A stretch of DNA of 64,000 nt from UBA6168 sp041163745 (GTDB lineage: Bacteria > Bacteroidota > Bacteroidia > Chitinophagales > Saprospiraceae), in NCBI GenBank assembly GCA_041163745.1, contig JBEAQU010000048.1:92122-156121 (forward strand). The letters are read 5' to 3'. Of this stretch, positions 1 through 9,026 are shown one piece after another. Within the stretch, counting starts at the first letter, position 1. Every line of letters starts with the position of its first letter. Made by a program: the position numbers and the translations under genes. Under the pieces are notes generated by a model. The model worked only from the letters and a program-made list of their open reading frames with translations, was not told the origin of the DNA and made no database searches.

Positions 1-359
1 CGGAAATCCACACAGCATGGCGGAGGCAAGGGATTCCAAGAAAAACAACCCGGCATGACAAAATCGAAAGCACCCTACAAATTGGTTCTTCAAATACATC
101 GGCAGTCGTTAGATTTGTCCCGCCCATTCTTCCGGGGGTGTTTCGTCCCTGGGAATGGCCTGTGAAACGATGCCAGTCGTCCGACCGAGACCGTCCGCCG
201 GTCATGACCGTCTCCCCCTACGCAGCTAAAGCATCTGCCGGACAGCCGCAAGGCCGACGGGAAGGTGGCACATTCCGGTCTGGCGTGATGGTCCCTGAAG
301 CCGGCATATTTCAGGAAAAGAATGGATTCATCCAACATACCGCCCAAAACAACGGCACA
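1..359. other. Left-edge region upstream of nadR; no gene seen
   Basis: I see no convincing coding sequence here. The nadR reading frame stays open back to 138 without recognisable homology, so I treat the extension as untranslated. TAGATTTG at 110-117 fits the Bacteroidota -7 consensus TAnnTTTG in the direction of nadR. It lies about 240 bases from the chosen start, with a TTG 25 bases further upstream, so it is a weak promoter candidate. Confidence 0.4.
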
Positions 360-1346
360 ATGACATCAGCGAGAGGGCTGTTGCCCGGAAAGTTCATGGT
401 GCCGCACATCGGCCATCTCCGGCTGGTTGAGGAGGCCGGCCGACACACGGATACATTGACGCTGTTGGTCTGCAGTTCAGAAAACGACCCTGTCCCCGGC
501 GCCCTGCGATACGCCTGGATGAAGTCCAGCTTCCCCGGACACCGGATACTGCACCTGGTCATGGACGGCAGGCCCCCGGAATTCTCGGCCTTGGTGGCCA
601 TGCTTCCCCAACATCCATTCGTACGCCAACTCATCGGGGATGGGTACACACGCTGGCTGCATGGCCATTCAGCCTTGCCGGCGGACCTCCCGCTGCCGGA
701 ACATGTCGACCTTTGCACAATTCCCAGGACAAGTACCTGCGGCGATATCCACAGCCGGGCGATCCTTTCCGCACCCGCCAGCCACACCGACCGGATACTC
801 CCGGCAGCCAGGGGCCATTTCGTCCGGAAAGTCGTGCTGACAGGACCCGAGTCCGTCGGCAAGACCACCCTTTCCAGACAGTTGGCTGACCATTACCAAA
901 CCAACTGGGTGTCGGAATACGGGAGAACCTATACCGAGCGTTTCGGACAAAAACTCGGCCCCCTGGACTTCGCCCATATCGCCGGCGGGCAACTGCTGCT
1001 CGAAGACCAGGCCGCACTGGATTCCAACCGCATTCTGTTCTGCGACACGGACCTGATTGTAACAGAAGTCTGGGGGGAGATCTACCTGCGGCAATGCCCA
1101 GACTGGATCATTGCCGCGAACCATATCCGCCGGTACGACCATTTTCTCCTGCTGTCACCTGACATCCATTGGGTATCCGACGGCATCCGCATCCATGGCG
1201 ACGTACGGGCGGGGCACTTCCAACGGATCAAGGATGAACTCGACAGCAGGAAGCTGCCCTACTCCGTCATTTCCGGGGATTTCGAGGCCAGGTTCCGGCA
1301 GGCCACGGCTGTCATCGACCAGCTCCTGGACGGTCCGCGGCCTTAG
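360..1346 (+). CDS. nadR: NadR-type NMN adenylyltransferase / ribosylnicotinamide kinase
   Basis: Bifunctional NAD salvage enzyme, cytoplasmic. The kinase half phosphorylates nicotinamide riboside to NMN and the nucleotidyltransferase half adenylates NMN to NAD. Residues 10-19 (GKFMVPHIGH) carry the HxGH nucleotidyltransferase signature, and a CSSEND/PGALRY segment typical of NadR follows near residue 38. A P-loop GPESVGKTT starts at residue 162, then an ADHY...EYGR region and a DTD Walker-B-like segment. Length (328 aa) suits a NadR without the N-terminal HTH repressor domain of enteric NadR. ATG at 360 was chosen because the HxGH domain starts directly after it; ATG 288 in the same frame is an alternative. 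Its stop overlaps the stop of the convergent next gene. Confidence 0.85.
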   Translation: MTSARGLLPGKFMVPHIGHLRLVEEAGRHTDTLTLLVCSSENDPVPGALRYAWMKSSFPGHRILHLVMDGRPPEFSALVAMLPQHPFVRQLIGDGYTRWLHGHSALPADLPLPEHVDLCTIPRTSTCGDIHSRAILSAPASHTDRILPAARGHFVRKVVLTGPESVGKTTLSRQLADHYQTNWVSEYGRTYTERFGQKLGPLDFAHIAGGQLLLEDQAALDSNRILFCDTDLIVTEVWGEIYLRQCPDWIIAANHIRRYDHFLLLSPDIHWVSDGIRIHGDVRAGHFQRIKDELDSRKLPYSVISGDFEARFRQATAVIDQLLDGPRP

Positions 1347-1651
1347 CTTCCTCCGGATGCGGAAGTCCCGTCCGCCGAGGCTGCCGGCATCTTGTCTTCC
1401 TTTATTTTTTCATAGAACCTGGCGGATTTCTCCCCCAGGATACCCGGGTCGAAGGAAAGGCTCCCGAGGATGTCCAGCAGGACGGAGGCCCGGGCCTCGG
1501 TTTCGAAAAACTTGTTGACCACAATGATGTTCCGCTGCTCCACTATGCAGTAGCCGGAGTTGAAATTGCCTTTCTCATATCGGATTACGTATCCCAGTTC
1601 TCCTAACAGGACCTCCAGTTTCTGCAGTGTGTGTTTGGTTAGATTGACCAT
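1343..1651 (-). CDS. Small conserved hypothetical protein
   Basis: 102-residue soluble protein starting MVNLTKHTLQKLEVLL, with an alpha/beta pattern around residues 15-50 (YVIRYEKGNFNSGYCIVEQ, then NIIVVNKFFETEAR). I recognise the type as a widespread conserved hypothetical of Bacteroidota but know no function. The C-terminus is Ala/Ser/Gly-rich and probably disordered. The frame is open upstream to 1825, but that extension looks like noise. ATG 1651 sits 54 bases downstream of a TAACTTTG element (1705-1712), supporting this start. Convergent with nadR: the TAA and TAG stops share bases 1344-1345. Confidence 0.65.
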   Translation of the reverse strand: MVNLTKHTLQKLEVLLGELGYVIRYEKGNFNSGYCIVEQRNIIVVNKFFETEARASVLLDILGSLSFDPGILGEKSARFYEKIKEDKMPAASADGTSASGGS

Positions 1652-1704
1652 ATCGCTTGGTTTGGATGGTGCATGAGGTTGGTGTGGCCCACCTTTCCTC
1701 ATGA

Positions 1705-1712
1705 CAAAGTTA
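1705..1712 (-). promoter_or_regulatory. Candidate -7 element TAACTTTG
   Basis: Read on the minus strand this is TAACTTTG, an exact match to the Bacteroidota sigma-ABfr -7 consensus TAnnTTTG, about 54 bases upstream of the ATG at 1651. The identical octamer occurs at 3796-3803 upstream of the DUF3127 gene. I see no clear -33 TTTG at the usual spacing, so this rests on the -7 match and position. Confidence 0.4.
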
Positions 1713-1883
1713 ACCACCGATACGCTAGGCAGGTACCGGAAATCAGCAGGGAATCCGCTCCGTGCACATCCGGAGGACCAGCCCTCCCTCTCCGGACGCC
1801 AACGGCCGCAGGCTGTCGTTGCCACCCGTCTTAAACCGATGCGCCTTTCCGGACCGGACTGGCATCATCCTTGTCTCGAAAAA

Positions 1884-1912
1884 ATATATTCTATTTATTT
1901 GATAGAATATAT
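1884..1912 (+). promoter_or_regulatory. 11-bp perfect palindrome upstream of peroxiredoxin
   Basis: ATATATTCTAT (1884-1894) and ATAGAATATAT (1902-1912) form a perfect inverted repeat around a 7-base spacer, ending 48 bases before the peroxiredoxin ATG. The core CTAT-N7-ATAG has the spacing of the inner half-sites of an OxyR operator, but the outer ATAG/CTAT half-sites are absent. It could bind a peroxide regulator, or only form an AT-rich hairpin in the leader. The regulatory reading is inference. Confidence 0.45.
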
Positions 1913-1960
1913 ATTATTTCGATTTTTGAGATCATTTCACTTACAAAAAAATTCATTGAC

Positions 1961-2599
1961 ATGGCAACATTGAGACTCGGGGACCTGGCGCCCGACTTCA
2001 CGGCCAGGACTACGGAAGGCACCATACGGTTTCATGAATGGCTGGGCGACAAATGGGGTGTGTTGTTTTCGCATCCGGCGGATTTCACGCCTGTCTGCAC
2101 CACAGAGCTGGGCCGGACGGCTGCGTTGAAGGAAGCGTTTGACGAGCGCAACGTCAAGGTAATGGCCTTGAGTGTCGACCCGTTGGACTCCCATCTGGAA
2201 TGGATAAAGGACATCGAGGAGACCCAGCAGGTATCCATGAATTTCCCCATCATTGCGGATGAGGACCGCCAGGTCGCCACCTTGTACGATATGATCCATC
2301 CCAACGCCACGGAGAAGGTTACGGTCCGTTCGGTGTTCATCATCGGGCCGGACAAGAAGATAAAGCTGACCTTGACCTATCCCCCCTCCACCGGCCGTAA
2401 TTTCCTGGAGATCCTGCGGGTGATCGACAGCCTCCAACTGACCGCCCATCACAGTGTGGCCACGCCGGCGGATTGGGAATCTGGGCAGGACGTGGTGATT
2501 CTGCCTTCCGTACCGGACGATATGATTCCGGAAAAATTCCCGAAAGGGCACACCCGCATCAAGCCTTACCTTCGTACCACCCCGGCGCCGGAGGCATAA
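1961..2599 (+). CDS. 1-Cys peroxiredoxin (Prx6 type)
   Basis: Thiol peroxidase reducing H2O2 and organic hydroperoxides. The peroxidatic cysteine is C46 in the motif PVCTTE, after the conserved SHPADFTP segment. C46 is the only cysteine in the 212-residue protein, which is the definition of a 1-Cys enzyme. The long C-terminal extension (residues ~165-212, DVVILPSV...EKFPKGHTRIKPYLR) is characteristic of the Prx6 subfamily. ATG 1961 was chosen because MATLRLGDLAPDF is the usual family N-terminus; the upstream in-frame extension is AT-rich noise. It stands alone behind an AT-rich palindrome, consistent with peroxide-responsive control, though no regulator gene is adjacent. Confidence 0.93.
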   Translation: MATLRLGDLAPDFTARTTEGTIRFHEWLGDKWGVLFSHPADFTPVCTTELGRTAALKEAFDERNVKVMALSVDPLDSHLEWIKDIEETQQVSMNFPIIADEDRQVATLYDMIHPNATEKVTVRSVFIIGPDKKIKLTLTYPPSTGRNFLEILRVIDSLQLTAHHSVATPADWESGQDVVILPSVPDDMIPEKFPKGHTRIKPYLRTTPAPEA

Positions 2600-3034
2600 G
2601 GGGGAAGCGGGGCAAGGCCAGCGAAAGGCGGTTTCCTAAGAAAGCTGGGGATGGCCGCCGGTTTGCCGGGGTATCGGAGCCGACCCGGCGGCACACCGTT
2701 CCGTTACGGGAGCATTCCGATCCGACCGTCCGGAATAAGTGGCCGCGGTTGTCCACGAGGTACGACCCCGGTTCGGATACCGGCTGTAAGGGAAGCGCTG
2801 CCATCGGACAGGTGCCGGGCCGACGGGTGGGACCTTACCGTACCCGTCGTCCCGCATCGGTACGACAAGACACTGCCGGCAGCATAGGATGGCCATCAAA
2901 CCGAAGTTGTTTCAAACGACGGTGCCGGTACCCGGCACCGCCGTACAAGGCGTTCGTTTGCGCAGGGCCTTCCATACCTGACAAAAAGGTATGGGAACGC
3001 TGGGTGTGGAACCAATCCAACCGAGTGAAACGCA
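2600..3034. other. Intergenic, two hairpins, no gene seen
   Basis: 435 bases between the convergent peroxiredoxin and DUF3127 genes. ORFs here are short, overlapping and without recognisable features. Two perfect stem-loops are visible: CGGTGCCG/CGGCACCG with a 5-base loop (2920-2940), and CCATACCT/AGGTATGG with a 7-base loop (2972-2994). Neither is followed by a T-run on either strand. Confidence 0.5.
2972..2994. terminator. Stem-loop between convergent genes
   Basis: 8-bp perfect stem (CCATACCT / AGGTATGG) with loop GACAAAA, 41 bases beyond the stop of the DUF3127 gene. Its position between convergent genes suggests transcript 3'-end formation. The lack of a U-tract makes this tentative. 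Confidence 0.35.
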
Positions 3035-3421
3035 TCAGAAGGGAAGGTCGTCCATCGGAGCCGGAGGGGGCGTCGACGGGGAAGTGCCGGCGGTAGGAAA
3101 ACCGGCCGATGCCGAAGTGGAGGCGCCCATGGCCGGAGGCGAGGCGTTCTCCGCCGCCTTTTCCAGCCGCCAGGCATTGAGGTTGGTGAAATACTTACCT
3201 TGCCACTCCCGGCCACGCAGGTCGAAACTCACCTTCATCATCTCGTTTTCTTGAAAACTGTCCAGCAGTGCGCAGCGGTCCTGTACAAGCTGGAACTTGA
3301 CGAACTGCGGATAGCTGCCATCCGGCACTTCGATGACGAATTCCCTGGACTGGAAAGAGGCGGTCTTTTGTTCGGTATCGTATTTCTTGATCAGTTTTCC
3401 TTCAACTTCGAAACTTGCCAT
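3035..3421 (-). CDS. DUF3127 domain protein, SSB-like
   Basis: 128-residue protein with the DUF3127 pattern: FEVEGKLIKKYDTEQ at the start, FVIEVPDG...FVKFQLVQDRC in the middle, VSFDLRGREWQGKYFTNLNAWR towards the end. This is an OB-fold-like family widespread in Bacteroidota. An Ala/Pro/Ser-rich linker of about 30 residues leads to an acidic, hydrophobic tip MDDLPF, very like the C-terminal tail by which SSB recruits partner proteins. The tail similarity is seen; a role in single-stranded nucleic acid binding is inferred. ATG 3421 gives the usual family N-terminus. Confidence 0.88.
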   Translation of the reverse strand: MASFEVEGKLIKKYDTEQKTASFQSREFVIEVPDGSYPQFVKFQLVQDRCALLDSFQENEMMKVSFDLRGREWQGKYFTNLNAWRLEKAAENASPPAMGASTSASAGFPTAGTSPSTPPPAPMDDLPF

Positions 3422-3935
3422 TTCCTTGAATTTTGTTCGGGTTTCCTATTGTGCTGTTCGGAGGGAACTGCGTCCAAACTTGGATGCTGCCCGTTGCGCA
3501 ACGCCTGGACCGCTGCCGTTTGAACGATAAGGGAGGCGCATGCACAGGCGTGCATGGCCTTCCTTACTCACCTTCAAAAGTAGAAAAAGTTTACCGTATG
3601 AGTAAAATGAAAAGAAAAAATGAACCTCGGCGGCCGGAAACTAGTGTCGGACCGCTATGCAGGCACCGGTCATCCGGTGGCATATTGGCATTGATGCAGA
3701 TGTTTTGTGCTGGAAATCGTCCGGGTTGGAAGGATGGTAGCGCAGCCGGAAGAGCCGGATGGTTGTCGGTCTGACAAGCGCTTCGCAACATATAACAAAG
3801 TTATGGAATGTTCGCTTATAGCCCAACAATATTGCACGGTCTTTTTCATATTTCAATCCCTCGGCTGCCGGATCTGTCGTTTCGGCATTGGACGGGATGA
3901 AAAAACAGCTATCTTTCGTCGGCAAAACAAGGTCC
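3422..3935. other. Divergent intergenic region with -7 candidates
   Basis: No gene supported. On the minus strand, towards the DUF3127 gene, two octamers match TAnnTTTG: TACTTTTG (3575-3582) and TAACTTTG (3796-3803). On the plus strand, TATCTTTC at 3909-3916 is a one-mismatch match about 20 bases before the adhesin ATG. The stretch 3575-3630 is noticeably AT-richer than its surroundings. Confidence 0.4.
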
Positions 3936-6900
3936 ATGCACACGACAAGAAAAAAAGACGACCGGTGTCGGGTCCGGCACAACCTGGTGTTCTTCCTTTT
4001 GTTACCGGGCATATGTTCACTGGGACAAAGTTTCAACACCAACGGATCTGCCACCAATCTGGGAAACGGCTGTTATCAGTTGACACCAAATTCCTCCGGG
4101 CAGGCGGGCACCATTTTCTCGACGTCAACGGTCAACCTGAACCAACCTTTCAGCCTGGAAGCACGGTTGAATTTCGGATGCAAGGACAGCGACGGGGCGG
4201 ACGGCATCGTGTTCATCTTTGCGACGACAAACACAGCGGTTGGGACGGGAGGAGGGCAACTGGGTTACCAAGGCATAACGCCATCCGTCGCCATCGAGAT
4301 GGACGACTACCAGAACAGCAACTTCGGCGACCCTGCATCCGATCACATGGCCATTTATTCCCAAGGCAATGTCGACCACAACGCTGCGTCCAACCTCGTC
4401 GGTCCGGTTCCCATCGCCAACATAGAGGATTGCAACGACCACTGTTTTTCCGTCACTTGGAACCCACAGACTAATCAGCTGACCGCCAAACTGGACGGCA
4501 ACATCCTGAGCTATACCGGCAACCTCCCGAACCTGCTCAACGGGAACAACAATGTGTACTACGGATTTTCCTCCGGAACAGGCGCCCTTTCCAATGCCCA
4601 TACCGTCTGCATTGGTCCGCCACAGCTCCAGCCGATGGATGACATCTCCGTTTGCCCCGGTCAATCGGTACCCTTGCAGGCGGATCCGAACGGCCAAGCA
4701 TGGCAATGGGCCCCGAACCCTACCCTATCCCCGCAGAATATCGCCAATCCGACAGCCACCCCCTTGTCCACCACCAACTATCAGGTCACCATCACCTATG
4801 CATGCAACGCCACCCAGACGGATGATGTGACCGTGAACATCCTGCCGCCGCCCCCTGCCACCGCCAGCAACAACGGACCGCTATGTGTCGGGGACGACCT
4901 CTTGCTGGCCGCCTCCGGCGGAGTGAGCTACAGTTGGTCCGGCCCGCTTTTCTTCAGCTCCAGCCAACAGCAACCGACCCTCCCGCAGGCGGACCTGATT
5001 AACAGCGGCACCTACACGGTGACGGTCACCGATGCCCAGGGCTGTACCGCGACCGCCAGCACCGAAGTACAGGTGTCGCCGGCACCGGTGGCGGTCATTG
5101 TCCCCCCCAGCCAATCCATTTGCGAATCCGCGGCCCCCTTCACGCTGGAAGGCATTCCGGCCGGCGGAAGTTGGGGGGGTGCCGCAGGCCCGCAAGGTCA
5201 GCTTGATCCCTCCCAGCTTGGCCCCGGCCAGTTCCTGGTAAGTTATACCTTCACGGATCCGAACGGTTGTACGGATACAGACGAAGTGGAACTGACCATC
5301 CTGCCCTTGCCGGTGGCCGTCATCGAGCCGATACCGATCATCTGCAGCGAAGACCCACCGGTCAGTCTCAATGCTTCCCCACCCGGCGGCACCTGGGGCG
5401 GTGTTGCGAACAGCGCCGGCATATTGGTGCCTGCCAACCTGGGAAGCGGTACTTTCCAGGTCAGCTACACCGTATCCGGCGGCCCCGGTTGTGCGGATAC
5501 ACAGACCGTCGACCTCCAGATTCTGCCGGCGACGATGGTCAGCATCGGCAATACGGGGCCCTTCTGCCCGGAAGCCGGCATACAAATCCTTACAGCCGAC
5601 CCGCCCGGCGGCAGTTGGGGCGGCAGTGCGGGACCTGGCGGATTCCTGGATCCCGCCTTGCTAGGGCCCGGCCAACACCTGGTGACCTACGAACTGGCCG
5701 CCGCCGGACAATGTCCCGGACTGGGCTCCGCGTTGGTGGAAGTGCACCCTCCTCCGTCCGCTTCGATGTCCGGCGGCGGAACCCTTTGTGAGAACAGCGG
5801 CAACACCCTGCCACTGACCTTCACCGTGTCCGGTACGCCGCCGCTTGCCATTTCCTACGCCATCGGACCCGCCGTACAAGCTCCACTGACCGTCGGTCCG
5901 GGCTCGACCGTATTGCCTGTCAGCCAAGGCGGTCTGTACACCTTGCTTTCGGTGACCGATGCCAACGGATGCCTTTCACCCGGGTCCGACACCGTCCAGG
6001 TCATCCTGGCCGACGCCCCGCAAATCGCCAGTTTCGATATCGCATGCGACGGAACCAACACCTTCTATACCGTCAGCTTCGATATTCTCGGCGGCGACCC
6101 TGGCAGCTATTCTGTGACGGGATCCGCCGGCACCTTGTCCGGTGGGCCACCCTTCACTTTCTTCAGCGACCCCCTACCCGCCGGCAGTTCGTACGCCTTC
6201 CTGCTTGATGACGCCAACCAATGCCAGCCACAGCAGGTTTCCGGCAGTTTCTCCTGCCTCTGTACCACCGATGCCGGCACCATGGGCAGCCAACCCGTTG
6301 CTGCCTGTGCGGGGGATACCATTACCGCCGTTCATCTGGGTGATGAAACATTGGATACGGACGACACACTGCTGTTCATCCTACATACCGCCAGCGGCAA
6401 CAGTCCCGGCACCATCCTCTCGTGGAACGACACACCCGAATTCCCTTTCCTACCTCCTTTGGTCACCGGCACCACCTATTACATTTCCGCCATCGCCGGC
6501 AATCCGGACGGAAACGGCCTCATCGACCTTACCGACCCCTGCCTGTCGGTCGCCTTCGGCACACCCGTGTTGTTCCGCGCCCTGCCGACCGCCCTCTTGG
6601 GACCGGATACGGCCGTCTGTGCCGGCGAGCCGGTGACGCTCACTTTCGAGCTGACAGGAACTGCTCCTTTCGACCTGAGCTACTCCGACGGCAATCAGGT
6701 TTATTCCTTACAGAACATCCTGGATGGGCATGCCCTGCCGCTGACAGCATCCGGCACCACGACCTTCAGTGTACTGTCGATTTCGGACAACAACCAACCG
6801 GCCTGCAACGGTATTCCCGGCGCCTCCGCCACCCTGACCGAATGGCCGACAGCGGCCTCCCTGCAGGAACCCTACGTCTGCCAGGGCGACAGCCTGCAAT

Positions 6901-9026
6901 TGAACGGCAGCTGGGTTTCCGACCCCGGCACCTACACCGACACCCTGTCCACCTTCCGAGGCTGCGACAGCATAGTCACCACCCTGCTCACCATCCTTCC
7001 CACCGACACCACCTACCTGACCGACACCAGTTGCGACCCTACCCTGACCGGCCTTACCATCACCGTCCTGCCCAACCAATACGGCTGTGACAGCACCATA
7101 TACCTGGATGTGTCCTTTACCGAGTCGGACACCCAATTTGTCGCCATCAACACCTGTCTCGCCTCGGAGGCAGGGATTTTTGCCGACCTTTACACGACTT
7201 CGGACGGCTGCGACAGCCTGGTCATCACGACCGTCACCTACCTGCCGCCGGTGCTGGATTCCGTGACCAGTTACACCTGCGACCCCGCCCAAGCGGGAAC
7301 CTTCACCGAAACCTACCCTGCCTCCGCCGGTTGCGACAGCATCGTGACCACCACAGTCGTCTGGCTGCCCGGCAGCATGACAAATCTGCAGCAGACCACC
7401 TGCGAACCTTCGCTGGCAGGCCTGTTCTCCGACACCCTGACCAACCAGGCCGGCTGCGACAGCATCATCCTGCTGCAGGTGACGTATGTGTCCGGTGACA
7501 CGACCTTGCTCTCGTCCACCACCTGTGACCCGTCCGCAGCCGGCATCTTCACGCAGCAGCTGACCAACCAGGCCGGTTGCGACAGCCTGGTGGTGGAGAC
7601 CGTCTTGTTGCTCCCTTCCGATACGGTCTTTCTGACGGCGGACACTTGCGACGCCACCGCAGTGGGCACTTATGAAACCTTGCTGACCAACCAATACGGC
7701 TGCGACAGCCTCGTGGTCCTGACCGTGTCCTTGCTTTCTGCCGATGCCTGCGGGGTGAACGTCGTGCTGACGGGGGACACAATCCCCTGCGACGACACCG
7801 AGGGCACCTTGCAATTATCGGTATTACAGGGCCTCGCTCCCTTCTCCTTTCAATGGCAGGAACTCGGCAGCGGCGCGACGGGTGCCGGTACGGCCCCCGG
7901 TCCGCAGCTGTCCTTGCCCGGACTCCCCGGCGGCACCTACGTGGTGACCGTCACCGCTGCCAACGGGCTGACCACCACGGCACAAGCGGTCATCGAACAG
8001 TACTTTCCTCCCTTCCTCACCGTTTCCGTACTAAGTGATTTCCAGGGATACGGCGTTTCCTGCGATGCAGCGGCCGACGGAGCGCTGTCCGCCGACGTCA
8101 TCGGAGGAGCCCCTCCGTATACCTTTCTATGGTCCAACGGGGAACAAACCGACAATATATATGACCTGACCGCAGGGACGTATTCGGTTACGGTTTCCGG
8201 TGCCTACCAATGTACCGCAGCCACGACGGCCGACCTGACCGCACCACCGCCCCTCGAGCTGTCCCTCCTGGTCAGTGACCTGACCTGTTTCGACAGCCGG
8301 GCGGGAAGCATCGAGGCAACTCCGGCAGGAGGCACAGCCCCCTATCGCTTCCGGCTAAACAATGGCAGCCCTGCCGACAACGGTGTTTTCAGCGAGCTCT
8401 CTGCGGGCACCTACAACTTGTCGGTGGAGGATGCCAATGGTTGCGGCACGGAGGAAATCATCTGGATAAACACCCCCATTCCGGTCGATGTGGAGCTTGG
8501 AGAAGACGACTATCTCCTCCTGGGCGAGCAGACGGTGATTTCCGCGCTGGTCAACCTGCCCTTGGATTCCCTGGCCGGCATCACCTGGTCGGCGCTCGAC
8601 AGCAGCGATTGTCCGAGCTGTCTGGAACAGGTCGTCGCGCCAGTCATCACGACCACCTTCCGGATAGATGTCATCGCTTCGAACGGCTGCCAGGACAACG
8701 ACCAGCTGACCCTTTTCGTCGACCGGCGGAAGCAGGTCTTTGTCCCCAATGCCTTTTCACCGGACGGAAACGGCCACAACGACATCCTGTACATACAGGC
8801 CAAGCCCGGTACCATCCGCTCCGTCCGTTCCTTCGAGGTTTTCTCCCGATGGGGGGAGAGCGTCATGCTGCATACCGGTTTCCTTCCCAATGACCCGACC
8901 TACGGGTGGGATGGCTACCACCGGGGCCGCCCGATGGATCCCCAGGTTTTCACCTGGCTGGCGGAAATCGAATTCACAGACGGGGAAACAACCTTGTTCA
9001 AGGGAGATGTGGTGCTGATGCGGTAG
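3936..9026 (+). CDS. Giant L-type-lectin adhesin with T9SS type B domain
   Basis: Predicted secreted, surface-attached 1696-residue protein. A basic N-terminus and hydrophobic stretch (residues ~12-30) form a signal peptide. Residues ~30-230 are an L-type lectin domain (FSLEARLNFGCKDSDGADG, later SVAIEMDDYQN). Then come several Ig/PKD-like modules with repeated GGSWGG and GPGQ motifs (~235-850), seven 41-residue Cys-containing repeats (~983-1269), and two SprB-like repeats with CDAAADGALSADVIGGAPPY and LTCFDSRAGSIEATPAGGT cores. A CHU_C gliding-associated domain (VFVPNAFSPDGNGHND, FEVFSRWGE) at ~1600-1696 marks T9SS type B export. ATG 3936 gives a compact signal peptide; ATG 3897 is an alternative. 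Role in adhesion or gliding is inferred. Confidence 0.85.
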   Translation: MHTTRKKDDRCRVRHNLVFFLLLPGICSLGQSFNTNGSATNLGNGCYQLTPNSSGQAGTIFSTSTVNLNQPFSLEARLNFGCKDSDGADGIVFIFATTNTAVGTGGGQLGYQGITPSVAIEMDDYQNSNFGDPASDHMAIYSQGNVDHNAASNLVGPVPIANIEDCNDHCFSVTWNPQTNQLTAKLDGNILSYTGNLPNLLNGNNNVYYGFSSGTGALSNAHTVCIGPPQLQPMDDISVCPGQSVPLQADPNGQAWQWAPNPTLSPQNIANPTATPLSTTNYQVTITYACNATQTDDVTVNILPPPPATASNNGPLCVGDDLLLAASGGVSYSWSGPLFFSSSQQQPTLPQADLINSGTYTVTVTDAQGCTATASTEVQVSPAPVAVIVPPSQSICESAAPFTLEGIPAGGSWGGAAGPQGQLDPSQLGPGQFLVSYTFTDPNGCTDTDEVELTILPLPVAVIEPIPIICSEDPPVSLNASPPGGTWGGVANSAGILVPANLGSGTFQVSYTVSGGPGCADTQTVDLQILPATMVSIGNTGPFCPEAGIQILTADPPGGSWGGSAGPGGFLDPALLGPGQHLVTYELAAAGQCPGLGSALVEVHPPPSASMSGGGTLCENSGNTLPLTFTVSGTPPLAISYAIGPAVQAPLTVGPGSTVLPVSQGGLYTLLSVTDANGCLSPGSDTVQVILADAPQIASFDIACDGTNTFYTVSFDILGGDPGSYSVTGSAGTLSGGPPFTFFSDPLPAGSSYAFLLDDANQCQPQQVSGSFSCLCTTDAGTMGSQPVAACAGDTITAVHLGDETLDTDDTLLFILHTASGNSPGTILSWNDTPEFPFLPPLVTGTTYYISAIAGNPDGNGLIDLTDPCLSVAFGTPVLFRALPTALLGPDTAVCAGEPVTLTFELTGTAPFDLSYSDGNQVYSLQNILDGHALPLTASGTTTFSVLSISDNNQPACNGIPGASATLTEWPTAASLQEPYVCQGDSLQLNGSWVSDPGTYTDTLSTFRGCDSIVTTLLTILPTDTTYLTDTSCDPTLTGLTITVLPNQYGCDSTIYLDVSFTESDTQFVAINTCLASEAGIFADLYTTSDGCDSLVITTVTYLPPVLDSVTSYTCDPAQAGTFTETYPASAGCDSIVTTTVVWLPGSMTNLQQTTCEPSLAGLFSDTLTNQAGCDSIILLQVTYVSGDTTLLSSTTCDPSAAGIFTQQLTNQAGCDSLVVETVLLLPSDTVFLTADTCDATAVGTYETLLTNQYGCDSLVVLTVSLLSADACGVNVVLTGDTIPCDDTEGTLQLSVLQGLAPFSFQWQELGSGATGAGTAPGPQLSLPGLPGGTYVVTVTAANGLTTTAQAVIEQYFPPFLTVSVLSDFQGYGVSCDAAADGALSADVIGGAPPYTFLWSNGEQTDNIYDLTAGTYSVTVSGAYQCTAATTADLTAPPPLELSLLVSDLTCFDSRAGSIEATPAGGTAPYRFRLNNGSPADNGVFSELSAGTYNLSVEDANGCGTEEIIWINTPIPVDVELGEDDYLLLGEQTVISALVNLPLDSLAGITWSALDSSDCPSCLEQVVAPVITTTFRIDVIASNGCQDNDQLTLFVDRRKQVFVPNAFSPDGNGHNDILYIQAKPGTIRSVRSFEVFSRWGESVMLHTGFLPNDPTYGWDGYHRGRPMDPQVFTWLAEIEFTDGETTLFKGDVVLMR
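6882..7742 (+). repeat. Seven tandem 41-codon repeats in adhesin gene
   Basis: The GCDS motif recurs exactly every 123 bases: codons for its Gly begin at 6960, 7083, 7206, 7329, 7452, 7575 and 7698. Units 2-7 (7005-7742) are six full units with an invariant Cys at position 10 and another at position 28, suggesting one disulfide per unit; unit 1 (6882-7004) is degenerate at its start. The constant period with diverged bases indicates old duplication with selection on length. Confidence 0.9.

Larger units (their letters stand above)
1652..1960. other. Divergent regulatory region before peroxiredoxin
   Basis: No gene seen. It carries the minus-strand -7 candidate for the small hypothetical gene near its left end. 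Its right third (about 1880-1955) is abruptly AT-rich compared with the GC-rich surroundings and contains the palindrome annotated separately. Promoter activity for the peroxiredoxin most probably lies in this AT-rich part. Confidence 0.5.

Noticed and set aside
2473..3096. 207-codon frame after the peroxiredoxin
   Set aside because: It overlaps the peroxiredoxin end out of frame and has R/G/P-rich noise composition.
6882..7742. Possible CRISPR-like or satellite array
   Set aside because: The 123-base period is coding, in frame and diverged at the DNA level; there are no short identical repeats with unique spacers.
6708..7814. 368-codon antisense frame opposite the adhesin repeats
   Set aside because: It only reflects the 123-base repeat on the other strand.
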